Source: Pseudomonas shahriarae (lineage in GTDB: Bacteria; Pseudomonadota; Gammaproteobacteria; Pseudomonadales; Pseudomonadaceae). Taken from it: a stretch of 64,000 nucleotides of DNA. The position numbers and the translations under genes are program-made. The stretch spans positions 4,815,001-4,879,000 of the forward strand of contig NZ_CP077085.1 of the NCBI RefSeq assembly GCF_014268455.2, in the 5' to 3' direction. This document shows positions 18,615 through 28,056 of the stretch, one piece after another. The notes beneath the pieces are model-generated. The model was not told the DNA's origin. It was given only the letters and a program-made list of their open reading frames with translations, and did not search any database. Within the stretch, counting starts at the first letter, position 1; each line of letters opens with the position of its first letter.

Positions 18615-19226
18615 TTAAATCATTCCCTTCAGGGCTCGGCGGATCATGTCTTCAGCGCTCAGGTTCTTGTCCTTGATGGCCGACACTGCCTTGCTGGCTT
18701 CCTGCGGCTTGTAGCCCAGGGAGATCAGCGCATTGACGGCATCGCTTTCGGCACTGGCGACCTGGGCCGCCGGCATATCCGGCTGGTTCGGCACCAGGGC
18801 AAACATGCTTGGCACCACTTCCCAGGCTTTGAAGCGGTCCTTGAGCTCCACCAACAGGCGCTCAGCGGTTTTCTTACCGACCCCCGGCACCTTGGTCAGC
18901 GCCGAGGTGTCCTGGGCCGAAACGGCACGTACCAGTTCGTCCACTTCCAGGCTCGACATCAAGGCCAGGGCCAGTTTCGGGCCCACACCATTGAGGCGGA
19001 TCAGCTCACGGAAGAAGTCACGGTCACGCTTGCCGATGAAACCATAGAGTAGTTGCGCGTCTTCGCGCACCACCAGATGGGTGTGCAAGGTTATCGGCTC
19101 ACCGACCGACGGTAGGCGGTACAGGGTGGTCATGGGCACTTCCAGCTCATACCCCAGCCCGTTTACATCCAGAATCAGGTGCGGCGGCTGTTTCTCAGCC
19201 AGGGTGCCGCGCAAGCGTCCAATCAC
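18615..19226 (-). CDS. ruvA: Holliday junction-binding protein RuvA
   Basis: Tetrameric protein that holds the four-way junction open for RuvB and RuvC. 203 residues: N-terminal OB fold (1-65), two helix-hairpin-helix motifs (about 70-140, seen as [10 protein letters not shown] and [12 protein letters not shown]) and a C-terminal RuvB-binding domain (155-203). It lies 63 bases after ruvC and directly before ruvB. Confidence 0.98.
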   Translation of the reverse strand: MIGRLRGTLAEKQPPHLILDVNGLGYELEVPMTTLYRLPSVGEPITLHTHLVVREDAQLLYGFIGKRDRDFFRELIRLNGVGPKLALALMSSLEVDELVRAVSAQDTSALTKVPGVGKKTAERLLVELKDRFKAWEVVPSMFALVPNQPDMPAAQVASAESDAVNALISLGYKPQEASKAVSAIKDKNLSAEDMIRRALKGMI

Positions 19227-19289
19227 GGTTCAGATCCTTAAAGCTTGAGGTCAGATCGAGGCCCGACCATAACGATTGCGCTGATGCTA

Positions 19290-19814
19290 TCAGAGACGCA
19301 GGCGCCCGCCACGACTGCGTGCCGTGCCAAGGCCATGGGGCAGCAGGCTGGAACGGGTATGGGCATGGCAAATGGCAATGGCCAGGGCGTCAGAGGCGTC
19401 GATCTGTGGCTTGGAGGTGAGTTTGAGCATATGCATGACCATCATCTGCACCTGCTCTTTATTCGCCGCGCCGGTACCGACCACCGCCTGCTTGACCTGG
19501 GTCGCGGTGTATTCGGCGATTTCCATGCCCTCCTCCGCCCCGGCAACAATCGCAGCGCCCCGGGCCTGGCCCAGTTTCAAGGCCGAGTCGGCATTTTTGG
19601 CCATGAACACCTTTTCAATGCCCATGGTCACCGGCCCGTAGGTCTGGATCACTTCACGCACGCCGCGATAGACGATCTGCAAACGCTCGGCCAACTCGCC
19701 GGCGCCGGTGCGGATACAACCCGACGCCACGTAGACGCAGCCACGCGGGGTCTGCTGCACCACGCCAAAGCCGGTGATGCGTGAACCGGGGTCGATACCT
19801 AGGATTAAAGTCAT
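19290..19814 (-). CDS. ruvC: Holliday junction endonuclease RuvC
   Basis: Resolves Holliday junctions by paired nicks. From the ATG at 19814 ([12 protein letters not shown]) the protein has 174 residues, the usual length; the longer open frame upstream runs through a REP element. Catalytic Asp8 is in GIDPGS and the remaining acidic residues are in the IEKVF segment and in the C-terminal [12 protein letters not shown] segment. Preceded by a REP palindrome and followed by ruvA. Confidence 0.98.
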   Translation of the reverse strand: MTLILGIDPGSRITGFGVVQQTPRGCVYVASGCIRTGAGELAERLQIVYRGVREVIQTYGPVTMGIEKVFMAKNADSALKLGQARGAAIVAGAEEGMEIAEYTATQVKQAVVGTGAANKEQVQMMVMHMLKLTSKPQIDASDALAIAICHAHTRSSLLPHGLGTARSRGGRLRL

Positions 19815-19861
19815 AACGCCTGCAGGTTGGGTAAACACATTTTTTGATACAGCGAAGATCC

Positions 19862-19955
19862 AATGTGGGAGCGGGCTTGCTCGCGGAAGCGGTGTTTCAG
19901 TCAACGCATGGACTGACTGACAGACCGCTTTCGCGAGCAAACCCGCTCCCACATT
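19862..19955. repeat. REP palindrome (GCGGGCTTGCTCGCG variant)
   Basis: Arms AATGTGGGAGCGGGCTTGCT and its inverted, slightly degenerate copy ending CCCGCTCCCACATT, with a secondary tcagtc/gactga inverted repeat in the loop. Located between yebC and ruvC. Confidence 0.8.
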
Positions 19956-19972
19956 TTGGTCTACACCAGCCT

Positions 19973-20719
19973 TCAGACTAGCTGTGCGGCCACGTCTTCT
20001 GGAATGTCGGCGTTGGAGTAGACGTTCTGCACATCATCCAGGTCTTCAAGCATATCCAGCATCTTGAGCACCTTCTGCGCGCCGTCCAGGTCCAGTTCGG
20101 CACTGGTGGTCGGCAGCATGACGATTTCCGCGTCGGTGCCCTTGAAACCAGCGGCTTCCAGGGCGTTACGCACCGCGTAGAAGCCGGCAAACGAGGTAAA
20201 CACGTCGATGGAGCCGTCTTCGTTGGTCACCACGTCGTCGGCATCCGCCTCCATCGCGGCTTCCATCAGCGCATCTTCATCCGTACCCGGCGCAAAGGTA
20301 ATCTGCCCCTTGCGCTCGAACAGATAGGCCACCGAGCCATCCGTGCCGAGGTTACCGCCACACTTGCTGAACGCATGGCGCACGGCTGCCGCAGTACGGT
20401 TGCGGTTGTCGGTCATGCACTCGACCATCACCGCGACGCCGCCCGGGCCGTAGCCTTCGTAGGTCAGCTCGACCATGTCGTCGGTATCCGCCGCACCGGC
20501 GCCACGGGCCACGGCACGGTCGATGATGTCGCGACTCATGTTGGCGCCCAGGGCCTTGTCCAGCGCCAGGCGCAGGCGCGGGTTGGAGCCCGGATCACCG
20601 CCACCCTGGCGGGCAGCAACCGTCAGTTCACGAATCCACTTGGTGAAGATCTTGCCTTTTTTGGCATCCTGACGCTCTTTGCGGTGCTTGATGTTCGCCC
20701 ACTTGGAATGGCCAGCCAT
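19973..20719 (-). CDS. yebC: YebC/PmpR family DNA-binding transcriptional regulator
   Basis: 248 residues starting [14 protein letters not shown], the invariant beginning of the family, with [13 protein letters not shown] and [10 protein letters not shown] motifs. In P. aeruginosa the orthologue PmpR binds the pqsR promoter; elsewhere YebC proteins help ribosomes pass proline stretches. Located upstream of ruvCAB as in most gammaproteobacteria, and separated from aspS by a terminator. Confidence 0.96.
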   Translation of the reverse strand: MAGHSKWANIKHRKERQDAKKGKIFTKWIRELTVAARQGGGDPGSNPRLRLALDKALGANMSRDIIDRAVARGAGAADTDDMVELTYEGYGPGGVAVMVECMTDNRNRTAAAVRHAFSKCGGNLGTDGSVAYLFERKGQITFAPGTDEDALMEAAMEADADDVVTNEDGSIDVFTSFAGFYAVRNALEAAGFKGTDAEIVMLPTTSAELDLDGAQKVLKMLDMLEDLDDVQNVYSNADIPEDVAAQLV

Positions 20720-20788
20720 AACACAACTCCGAAATTCTCTAGAAACCTTTCAATCCCGCCCCAGGCGAGATTTCCCTCTTTTAAACGC

Positions 20789-20816
20789 AAAGGCGCATCC
20801 GAAGATGCGCCTTTTT
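20789..20816. terminator. Terminator between aspS and yebC
   Basis: Stem AAAGGCGCATC-cgaa-GATGCGCCTTTTT, a stable cgaa/ttcg tetraloop hairpin, 39 bases after the aspS stop. Works best for the plus strand by its T5, but on the minus strand it also ends in CCTTT. Confidence 0.7.
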
Positions 20817-20854
20817 GACTGCGTACAACGTTATCGCGCTTTCACGCCGCAGCC

Positions 20855-22630
20855 TTACTCAGCCTTCGGCGCCTCGCGCAGACGGATGTGCAGCTCGCGC
20901 AGTGCCTTGGCATCCACCACACCTGGAGCCTGGGTCATGACGTCCGCAGCACTCTGGGTTTTCGGGAAGGCAATCACTTCACGGATCGACTGGGCACCGG
21001 TCATCAGCATCACCAGGCGGTCAAGGCCGAAGGCCAGGCCACCGTGGGGTGGAGCACCGTATTTCAGGGCATCGAGCAGGAAGCCGAACTTCTCCTCCTG
21101 TTCCGCTTCGTTGATGCCCAGCAGGCGGAACACCGACTGTTGCATCTCCTTGCGGTGGATACGGATCGAACCGCCGCCCAACTCAGTACCGTTGAGCACC
21201 ATGTCGTAGGCACGGGACAACGCGCCGGCCGGGTTGGCTTCCAGCTCCTGTGGCGTGCACTTGGGTGCGGTGAACGGGTGGTGCAGGGCGCTGAAGCTGC
21301 CGTCGTCGTTTTCTTCGAACATCGGGAAGTCGACAACCCACATCGGGGCCCACTTGCAGGTCAGCAGGTCGAGGTCGTGACCCAGCTTGATCCGCAGCGC
21401 GCCCAGGGCTTCGCTGACGATCTTGGCCTTGTCGGCACCGAAGAACACGATATCGCCATCGACTGCGCCAACGCGATCGAGGATCACATTGAGCTTGTCT
21501 TCCGGGATGTTCTTGACGATTGGCGACTGCAGGCCTTCAACACCCTTGGCGCGCTCGTTGACCTTGATGTACGCCAGGCCCTTGGCACCGTAGATACCCA
21601 CGAACTTGGTGTAGTCGTCGATCTGCTTGCGCGGCATGCTCGCGCCGCCTGGCACACGCAGTGCGGCGATGCGGCATTTCGGGTCGTTGGCCGGGCCGCT
21701 GAACACCTTGAAGTCGACTTCCTTGAGCTGGTCGGCAACGTCAACCAGTTCCAGCGGGTTACGCAGGTCTGGCTTGTCGGAACCGTAGCGGCGCATGGCC
21801 TCTTCGAAGGTCATGTGCGGGAACTCGCCGAATTCCAGACCCAGCACTTCCTTGAACAGGTTGCGGATCATTTCTTCGGTCAGGCCCATGATCTCTTTTT
21901 CATCGAGGAAACTGGTCTCGATGTCGATCTGGGTGAATTCCGGCTGGCGGTCGGCGCGCAGGTCTTCGTCGCGGAAGCACTTGGCGATCTGGTAGTAACG
22001 GTCGAAGCCGGCGACCATCAGCAGTTGCTTGAACAACTGTGGCGATTGCGGCAAGGCGAAGAAGCTACCGGCGTGGGTACGGCTTGGCACCAGGTAGTCA
22101 CGTGCGCCTTCTGGCGTAGCGCGGGTCAGGATCGGCGTCTCGACGTCGAGGAAGCCGTTCTCGTCCAGGAAGCGACGGATGCTGGTGGTCATGCGCGAAC
22201 GCAGGCGCAGCTTCTCGGCCATTTCCGGGCGACGCAGGTCGAGGAAGCGATAACGCAGGCGGGTTTCTTCGCCAACGTCAGAGAACTCGTTGAGTGGGAA
22301 CGGCGGGGTTTCCGACTCGTTCAGCACTTCCAGCTCGTAGCCCAGGACTTCGATCATGCCCGACGCCATGTTGGCGTTGGTGGCACCGGCCGGACGCAGG
22401 CGGACCTTGCCGGTGATTTTCACGACGTACTCGCTGCGCACGCGGTCGGCGGCGGCGAAGCTCTCGGCGCGATCCGGGTCGAATACCACCTGGGCCAGAC
22501 CATCACGATCACGGATATCGAGGAAAATCACCCCGCCATGGTCGCGGCGACGGTGAACCCATCCGCAAAGGGTGATTTCCTGACCTTCCAGGGTCTCGTT
22601 CAGTTGGCCGCAATAGTGGCTGCGCATCAT
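20855..22630 (-). CDS. aspS: Aspartyl-tRNA synthetase (probably non-discriminating)
   Basis: Class II synthetase that charges tRNA-Asp, and in pseudomonads often tRNA-Asn as well. 591 residues from [14 protein letters not shown]-fold anticodon domain (1-105), catalytic core with motif 2 ([20 protein letters not shown]) and motif 3 ([13 protein letters not shown]), and the bacterial GAD insertion. The upstream 20-codon extension of the open frame lacks synthetase similarity. A large open frame on the opposite strand is a codon-bias shadow. Confidence 0.97.
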   Translation of the reverse strand: MMRSHYCGQLNETLEGQEITLCGWVHRRRDHGGVIFLDIRDRDGLAQVVFDPDRAESFAAADRVRSEYVVKITGKVRLRPAGATNANMASGMIEVLGYELEVLNESETPPFPLNEFSDVGEETRLRYRFLDLRRPEMAEKLRLRSRMTTSIRRFLDENGFLDVETPILTRATPEGARDYLVPSRTHAGSFFALPQSPQLFKQLLMVAGFDRYYQIAKCFRDEDLRADRQPEFTQIDIETSFLDEKEIMGLTEEMIRNLFKEVLGLEFGEFPHMTFEEAMRRYGSDKPDLRNPLELVDVADQLKEVDFKVFSGPANDPKCRIAALRVPGGASMPRKQIDDYTKFVGIYGAKGLAYIKVNERAKGVEGLQSPIVKNIPEDKLNVILDRVGAVDGDIVFFGADKAKIVSEALGALRIKLGHDLDLLTCKWAPMWVVDFPMFEENDDGSFSALHHPFTAPKCTPQELEANPAGALSRAYDMVLNGTELGGGSIRIHRKEMQQSVFRLLGINEAEQEEKFGFLLDALKYGAPPHGGLAFGLDRLVMLMTGAQSIREVIAFPKTQSAADVMTQAPGVVDAKALRELHIRLREAPKAE

Positions 22631-22740
22631 GGTAGTGGTTTCACTTCTCGTAATTCGAAATTCGGTGGAGTTCCTGCTCGGACACCGCACCTTTTAAGTC
22701 AGGCCACGGATAATGCAGGAGCTCGCGCGTAGAGTTCAAC

Positions 22741-22962
22741 TCAGTCTGCTTTGTCGCCGCCCGCCAGATTCTTCTTGGCGCCGGTCTTGAAGTCGGTCTC
22801 GTACCAGCCGCTACCGCTCAGGCGAAAACCCGGCATGGACAGCATCTTTTTCAGCTCTGGCGCCTGGCAAGCAGGGCAATCGACCAACGGCGCGTCGCTG
22901 ATCTTCTGAATGGCTTCCAACTGGTGACCACAGGAAGCGCATTGGTAATCGTACATGGGCAT
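22741..22962 (-). CDS. FmdB-family zinc ribbon protein
   Basis: 73 residues. The N-terminal half is a zinc ribbon with two CxxC pairs (YQCASCGHQ and VDCPACQAP) and the family start MPMYDYQC. Such proteins usually sit near aspS in Pseudomonas; the function is unknown, possibly regulatory. The C-terminal part (FRLSGSGWYETDFKTG) is also typical. Confidence 0.9.
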   Translation of the reverse strand: MPMYDYQCASCGHQLEAIQKISDAPLVDCPACQAPELKKMLSMPGFRLSGSGWYETDFKTGAKKNLAGGDKAD

Positions 22963-23124
22963 GGGATGTCTCGGCGATCACGTCATTGCTGCGCTGCGCC
23001 CGGGTAGAGCCGGTTGCGCAGCAAAGGGCGAGATTATATCCGTTAAATCGAGGCTGTGCAGCCGTGGCAACGTGCAACGCACTATATAGAAACACCCCTG
23101 CGGCTCCGGTCTCGGCTAACCCGG

Positions 23125-23475
23125 CTATATAAGGCCCGCCTGATTGACGGCTGAAGCCTGCCCTTTCAACGCATGAACCACACACACGACCCGGACCAGA
23201 CCGCTGAAATTCTTCACCCCGCCATAACGCAAGTGCACCTCGCGATCCACGTAGGACAGCAACGCACTGACCGAACAGGTATTGATCCTGGCGATTTCGC
23301 CAAGAATATTCCAATACACTTCTTCAAGCCGCAGGCATGTTGAAAAACCATTCAACCGGACAGAGCGCGACAGTGGCCGTGCCAATGCCATATCGAACCC
23401 TTTGACGAAAGGGTCGATCTTTATCTTGTAGACGCCGGAAGTTTCCAGCACACCTTTACCCGTACTACGCGACAT
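23125..23475 (-). CDS. Ribbon-helix-helix domain protein
   Basis: 116 residues. After a 35-residue lead, RSVRLNGFSTCLRLEEVYWNILGEIAR forms a beta-strand plus two helices like the RHH_4 domain (Arc/MetJ fold), followed by SALLSYVDREV and a GLVRVVCV tail, the usual ending of that family. Proteins of this kind bind DNA as dimers; target genes are unknown. GGGAG precedes the ATG; an inner ATG at 23391 could also start the domain alone. It has no close operon partner. Confidence 0.7.
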   Translation of the reverse strand: MSRSTGKGVLETSGVYKIKIDPFVKGFDMALARPLSRSVRLNGFSTCLRLEEVYWNILGEIARINTCSVSALLSYVDREVHLRYGGVKNFSGLVRVVCVVHALKGQASAVNQAGLI

Positions 23476-23667
23476 ACACCTGACACTCCCTTGCCAAACG
23501 GCTCTTGAACAAACGGCTGTTATTGGCCGTTGAGCCTATAAAACATCAAGCAGGCAAGTGCAGCCAGAAGACGGAGAGTTGTTGTGCGTAGGACAAGCCA
23601 ACGCAGGTATCAGGAAGCAATCAGCTGAAGCCAGTGGCGCCTGCCAGGCACCACTGGCCTGCGGTGC

Positions 23668-24141
23668 TTATTTGCCTTCGAGCAGCGAACGCAGCATCCA
23701 GGCGGTCTTTTCGTGGATCTGCATACGCTGGGTCAGCAAGTCCGCAGTCGGCTCATCGCTGACTTTATCAAGTAACGGGAAGATCCCACGTGCGGTGCGG
23801 GTAACAGCTTCCTGCCCATCGACAAGTTGCTTGATCATGTTTTCAGCACTGGGCACGCCTTCTTCTTCCTTGATCGAAGACAGACGGGCATAGATAGAGT
23901 AGGCACCCGGCGCAGGAAAGCCCAGGGCACGAATACGTTCGGCAATGGAGTCAACCGCCAGCGCCAGTTCGTTATATTGCTCTTCAAACATCAAGTGCAA
24001 TGTACGAAACTGTGGCCCCGTGACGTTCCAATGAAAGTTATGGGTTTTCAGATAAAGTACATAGGTATCTGAAAGCAGCCGTGAAAGTCCGTCAACAATG
24101 GATTTACGATCTTCTTCGCTGATACCGATATCGATTGCCAT
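23668..24141 (-). CDS. Dps-family ferritin-like protein
   Basis: 157 residues from [12 protein letters not shown]; the ten upstream in-frame residues are less likely. Four-helix ferritin fold with the Dps ferroxidase signature: [19 protein letters not shown], then [27 protein letters not shown]. Dps proteins store iron as ferric oxide at the dimer interface and protect DNA against peroxide. A GGGAA ribosome-binding site precedes the start. In P. aeruginosa the equivalent is next to the membrane cold-shock gene as here. Confidence 0.93.
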   Translation of the reverse strand: MAIDIGISEEDRKSIVDGLSRLLSDTYVLYLKTHNFHWNVTGPQFRTLHLMFEEQYNELALAVDSIAERIRALGFPAPGAYSIYARLSSIKEEEGVPSAENMIKQLVDGQEAVTRTARGIFPLLDKVSDEPTADLLTQRMQIHEKTAWMLRSLLEGK

Positions 24142-24548
24142 GTCTATTCCCTTCAATTGATGAAAATTCATTGATCAGGTGCTTACCCACTCTAGCAAGA
24201 GTCCTCGCCTTGCGCAGCCCTACTGCCGCAGGTGGCCTGCGGCAAATCGCCCCTTTGCATCGCGCTCGACCACGGGCGGCAAGGCCTGGCACGGTTAAAA
24301 ACACCCACACCTGTCTAGGACAAGGGTTTGCCGCACAAATGCGATGATCTTTGCAACGCCCTGAAACGCTTGATTTGAGAAGGCACAGGCTTTGCTGTTA
24401 AATAGGCTGCGTGTCGCCGCCGCTATTTCCTGCGGCAAGCGGCATAGGCTGAATAATCGCGCACGTGCCCAACGCCTCCCATTGTTCAGAAGCGAACCGT
24501 GCCAGTCAGCTCTTCCTTCGTGATCCGTCTTAACGTGAGTTAATCAAA
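24142..24548. promoter_or_regulatory. Divergent promoter region of the Dps-like and membrane cold-shock genes
   Basis: 407 bases without a convincing gene. A sigma-70-like promoter for the cold-shock gene is visible: TTGAGA (24375-24380), 17-base spacer, TTAAAT (24398-24403), giving a leader of about 140 bases. The leader contains a GCCGC-rich stem (gccgcc...gcggca near 24416-24445). Nothing recognisable as a Fur or OxyR box for the Dps gene. Confidence 0.4.
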
Positions 24549-25151
24549 ATGTTGAAAATCGTCCACCTGCTAACGGGCGCTGCAGCTTTGCTGCTGTCCT
24601 TTATCCCGAGCCTGCAACCAGAAAGCCTGCCGTACCTGCAACAACACGACGCGCTGTACCTGGCTCTGTTCGGCCTTCTCAACCTGACGCTGGCGCCAGT
24701 GATTCCCTACTGGAACAAAGGCACACGCCATCAACTGCAAAACCTGGTCAGCGCCCTGCTGGTGCTGGCTGTCGTGGTACAAACCCTCACCCTCCTGGCC
24801 CCTATGCCTGAAGTCGGCGGCCATCCAGCCATCCTGCTCAGCCTGGCCATTGCGGTGGTCGCGATCGTTCTTCACCTGGCCATCAGCTTCTACCGTTCGT
24901 CTGCCCCGGCCAGCTCGCAAAACTACGACATGACCAACCGGGATACCGGGACCGTCAAGTGGTTCAACACCTCTAAAGGCTTCGGCTTTATTTCCCGGGA
25001 CTCGGGCGACGATATCTTCGTCCACTTCCGGGCCATCCGCGGCGAAGGCCATCGCGTCCTGGTGGAAGGCCAGCGCGTGGAGTTCTCCGTGATGAACCGC
25101 GACAAAGGCCTGCAAGCTGAAGACGTGATCGCCGCCCTGCCGCGTCGCTGA
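24549..25151 (+). CDS. Membrane-anchored cold-shock domain protein
   Basis: 200 residues with two parts. Residues 1-115 are a membrane domain with four predicted helices (about 5-21, 38-55, 63-85, 95-112). Residues 130-200 are a complete cold-shock domain beginning [10 protein letters not shown] with RNP1 KGFGFI and DIFVHF, ending in a basic tail. So an RNA/DNA-binding domain is held at the inner membrane, presumably facing the cytoplasm. The same architecture occurs at this place in other Pseudomonas (next to slyX and the Dps-like gene); its role is unknown. It ends at a strong shared terminator. Confidence 0.9.
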   Translation: MLKIVHLLTGAAALLLSFIPSLQPESLPYLQQHDALYLALFGLLNLTLAPVIPYWNKGTRHQLQNLVSALLVLAVVVQTLTLLAPMPEVGGHPAILLSLAIAVVAIVLHLAISFYRSSAPASSQNYDMTNRDTGTVKWFNTSKGFGFISRDSGDDIFVHFRAIRGEGHRVLVEGQRVEFSVMNRDKGLQAEDVIAALPRR

Positions 25152-25167
25152 ACCCAGAGCACGCCCC

Positions 25168-25209
25168 AAAAAAAACCGCGATGCAGCTGACACTGCATCG
25201 CGGTTTTTT
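25168..25209. terminator. Bidirectional terminator
   Basis: Perfect stem ACCGCGATGCAG/CTGCATCGCGGT flanked by A7 on the left and T6 on the right, between the convergent membrane cold-shock and slyX genes. Confidence 0.92.
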
Positions 25210-25233
25210 ATCGCCGGGACTTTTCCCGAGCCC

Positions 25234-25440
25234 TCAATAATGAGGCGGTGGCGCTTCTTCCTCGGAAGACTCGAACTGCCCGCCCATTTCTTCCTGACGC
25301 TTGAGCAAGGCCGCCATCTGCAATTGCAGACGCTCTACCGCCCGCTGCTGGGCGACCAGGATGTCATTCAATGTCTCGATGGTGTCGTCCTGGAAAGCCA
25401 GGCGGCTCTCAAGGTCCATCACGCGGTCTTGCAGGTCCAT
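25234..25440 (-). CDS. slyX: SlyX family protein
   Basis: A 68-residue coiled coil (residues 1-52, heptads [19 protein letters not shown]) with an acidic proline-rich tail PPPHY that is typical of SlyX. No biochemical function is known. Three bases after the HIT hydrolase gene, so cotranscribed with it. Confidence 0.93.
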   Translation of the reverse strand: MDLQDRVMDLESRLAFQDDTIETLNDILVAQQRAVERLQLQMAALLKRQEEMGGQFESSEEEAPPPHY

Positions 25441-25443
25441 GGT

Positions 25444-25869
25444 TCAGTCCTGGGCAAAAATGAATTCGGGCGGCAGCAGCTCCCGCAGGCGGGTACGAAT
25501 CAGCGCCACCTGATCGTCGCTATAAGGCACTGCCGGATGCTTGCCCCAGACCGGTGCAGGCCAAGCCGCATCGTAGCGTTTGCGCACAATCACGTGCACA
25601 TGTAACTGGTTGACCACGTTACCCAGCGCACCGATGTTCATTTTATCGGCGCCGAACCCGTCATTGAGCAACTGTGCCAACGTGGTGGTTTCGCGCCACA
25701 ACCGGGACTGGTCGCCAGCGTCGAGCTGGAACACTTCGCTGATGCCGGCAATGCGCGGCACCAGGATAAGCCAGAGGTAGTTAGAGTCATTGGACAGCAG
25801 CAGCCGGCACAGGGGGAATTCCCCGATGGGCAAGGTGTCGTTTTGCAGACGTGGATCCAAGGCGAACAC
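25444..25869 (-). CDS. HIT-family hydrolase
   Basis: 141 residues from a GTG at 25869 (FALDPRLQND after the start), which has GGAG eight bases upstream; a GTG three codons earlier overlaps that ribosome-binding site. The histidine triad is QLHVHVIVRK near residues 93-102, preceded by the conserved NIGALGN loop. HIT proteins hydrolyse nucleotide conjugates such as AMP esters; the substrate is unknown. First gene of a two-gene unit with slyX. Confidence 0.92.
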   Translation of the reverse strand: MFALDPRLQNDTLPIGEFPLCRLLLSNDSNYLWLILVPRIAGISEVFQLDAGDQSRLWRETTTLAQLLNDGFGADKMNIGALGNVVNQLHVHVIVRKRYDAAWPAPVWGKHPAVPYSDDQVALIRTRLRELLPPEFIFAQD

Positions 25870-26585
25870 CGCAGTCACTCCGTTCGGCTAGTCAGTTTCA
25901 GGCGCCCAGCATACCTGCGAATGGCGACTGCTTCACGGGGCAATCCGCGCGACACCTGCGGCAATCGGCAGATGCACCAAAATGAGTCTTTTATGCCCTA
26001 CATCGGGCAGGGCTTATCCGCCGTTTACCCACCCCACAGGGTGGACCGGTAACATTTCTGACAGAAACGTATTATTGCGCGTTCGAAATCCCGCACAACT
26101 GGCGCCACGAATTCCAAAAAAAACCACGCAAAAGCCCCGTTTCCAGGCGCTTTTCACAGATCCAACACATTTTTCACGAAAAAATGACATCCGCCCGGCA
26201 GTTTGAGCACGCTTGTTGCATTCACTCCCATATCGTCGACAACGGCACTTGCCAGGAAGGCAGTGTTTCACGATAAAAACAACAGTGAGTCAATACACCT
26301 ACAGGAAGTTTTAAAACTTTGAACAGGGTACTTTGCACCCCTGCTCAGGGTATTAAAGACAGTATTGAAGTTGTCAGTCTGGTGACAAACAGACTGTAGA
26401 TTTGCGACATGGATCTAGCAATTTACGACAGCCTCGTAAAGAAGCTGAAAGGACAGATGTGCAAGTATCGCCAATTATTGCCAGCGTGCTATAAGTTTGC
26501 GTTGTCACAAAAAAGAAAGAGCCGCCCAGACAAAAATACAGGTGGGACGGCAGTACTCTTCCTAAAACCAAAGGAGCAAATCACG
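25870..26585. promoter_or_regulatory. Long non-coding region upstream of the OprD porin gene
   Basis: 716 bases, AT-richer than its surroundings, with no convincing gene; the small open frames lack starts with ribosome-binding sites or recognisable content. It holds a perfect inverted repeat CAGTCTG-gtgacaaa-CAGACTG at 26375-26396 and a gccctacatcgggcagggc hairpin near 25993. OprD genes often have long leaders controlled at transcript level and by small RNAs. The porin's ribosome-binding site AAAGGAG is at 26571-26577. Confidence 0.4.
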
Positions 26586-27881
26586 ATGCGCGTGATGAAG
26601 TGGAGCATGATCGCCCTCGCTGTCTCAGCAGGCACCTCACAGTTCGCAATGGCGTCCGCCCAAGATGATGCCAAAGGTTTTGTCGAAGACAGCACCTTCA
26701 GCATCAACACCCGTGCCCTGTACTTCAGCCGGGATAACCGCAACAACACGTCGGGTAAAAGCTACACCCGGGAAAGCGGCCTGGGCTTCAACGGTTTGTA
26801 CCAGTCGGGTTTCACCCAGGGCACCATCGGTGTGGGTGTTGACGTAATCGGCCTGCTGGGCGTGAAACTGGACAGCGGCAGAGGCCGGAATGGCACTGGT
26901 TTGTTCCCGGAAGGCTCGGATGGCCGCTCAGAGGATGAGTACTCCAAGGGCGGCGGCGCTATCAAGTTCCGTCTCTCCAATACCGTGCTGAAAGTCGGCG
27001 ACCAGTACACCACTGCGCCGGTCTTCGCGTCCGACGACAGTCGCTTGCTGCCGGAGCTGCCGCAAGGTATCTCGATCGTCAGCAACGAGATCAAAGACCT
27101 CAAGCTTGAAGCCGGTCACTTCACTTCCAGCGTTGCCCAGGCGCAAACCTACAGGGACAGTATCATCGACTTCCCTGAAACCTCCCGGGGCATCAAGCAA
27201 GCCAATTTCGTGGGTGGTACCTACGGTTGGACGCCTGAGTTCACCACCAGCCTCTACTACTCGAAAGTCGAAGACTACTGGCGCAAATACTACGCCAACG
27301 TCAACTGGACCCATGCCCTGAGCGACGACCAGTCGGTGGCTGTAGACTTCAACATCTACGACACCAAGAGCGACGGTGCCGGCCTGCAACGCGCTTTCAA
27401 AGACGACGTGACCAAACTCGACAACCGTGCGTTCAGCTTGCAGGGTGCCTACACCATCGGTGCACACACCTTCACCCTGGCTGCCCAGAAGGTTACCGGT
27501 GACGGCGACTACGGCTACGGCATTGACGGTGGCGGCACAGTGTTCCTGGCCAACTCCGTCGCCCGTTCCGACTTCAACGCCGAAGGCGAGAAATCCTTCA
27601 AGGCCCGTTACGACCTCGACATGGCCACCTTCGGTGTACCTGGCCTGAGCTTCCTGGCTTCGTACGTCACCGGTAGCGGCGCCAACACCGCCCTGACCTC
27701 GAACGGCAAAGAGTGGGAACGCGACCTCGAAGCCAAATACGTGATCCAGAGCGGCCCGGCCAAAGACCTGAGCCTGCGTATTCGCCAAGCGACTTATCGC
27801 TCGTCTGATGGCGTTTACTACGGTTCTTCGTCGATCGACGAACTGCGTCTGATCGCGCAATACCCGCTGAACATCTTGTAA
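26586..27881 (+). CDS. oprD: OprD-family outer-membrane porin
   Basis: 431 residues from MRVMKWSMIALAVS, which gives a normal signal peptide (about 1-24, cleaved after MASA) and has AAAGGAG in front; the open frame extends 59 codons further but without porin character. The mature part is an 18-strand barrel of the OprD family, starting GFVEDSTFSINTRALYFSRDNRNN and ending with the aromatic/hydrophobic C-terminal strand (RLIAQYPLNIL). OprD porins take up basic amino acids or other small solutes; substrate cannot be told. Position next to the HIT-slyX genes matches P. aeruginosa oprD. Confidence 0.92.
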   Translation: MRVMKWSMIALAVSAGTSQFAMASAQDDAKGFVEDSTFSINTRALYFSRDNRNNTSGKSYTRESGLGFNGLYQSGFTQGTIGVGVDVIGLLGVKLDSGRGRNGTGLFPEGSDGRSEDEYSKGGGAIKFRLSNTVLKVGDQYTTAPVFASDDSRLLPELPQGISIVSNEIKDLKLEAGHFTSSVAQAQTYRDSIIDFPETSRGIKQANFVGGTYGWTPEFTTSLYYSKVEDYWRKYYANVNWTHALSDDQSVAVDFNIYDTKSDGAGLQRAFKDDVTKLDNRAFSLQGAYTIGAHTFTLAAQKVTGDGDYGYGIDGGGTVFLANSVARSDFNAEGEKSFKARYDLDMATFGVPGLSFLASYVTGSGANTALTSNGKEWERDLEAKYVIQSGPAKDLSLRIRQATYRSSDGVYYGSSSIDELRLIAQYPLNIL

Positions 27882-27913
27882 TCGAAGATGCCCAGGGGCT
27901 TCGGCCCCTCATT

Positions 27914-27950
27914 AAAAAGCCGCTCACTGTTAATCAGTGAGCGGCTTTTT
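27914..27950 (+). terminator. Terminator of the OprD gene
   Basis: Perfect stem GCCGCTCACTG/CAGTGAGCGGC with loop ttaat, flanked by A5 and T5; a smaller GGGGC-ttcg-GCCCC hairpin lies just before it at 27894-27908. Confidence 0.93.
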
Positions 27951-28056
27951 ATTGCACTAATATTTCTACTGCTTAAATAACTAGCAAGCTAGCTATCTAG
28001 TTTGTTACTGCGATTAAACCTGACCATTCAGCCAAGTTCGATCCCTGCTCCCGTTA

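Noticed and set aside
20888..22732. 614-codon open frame opposite aspS
   Set aside because: Shadow of aspS, same reason; no motifs and no ribosome-binding site.
25843..26271. Small open frames in the gap before oprD
   Set aside because: They overlap each other on both strands, lack ribosome-binding sites and show no protein-like composition.
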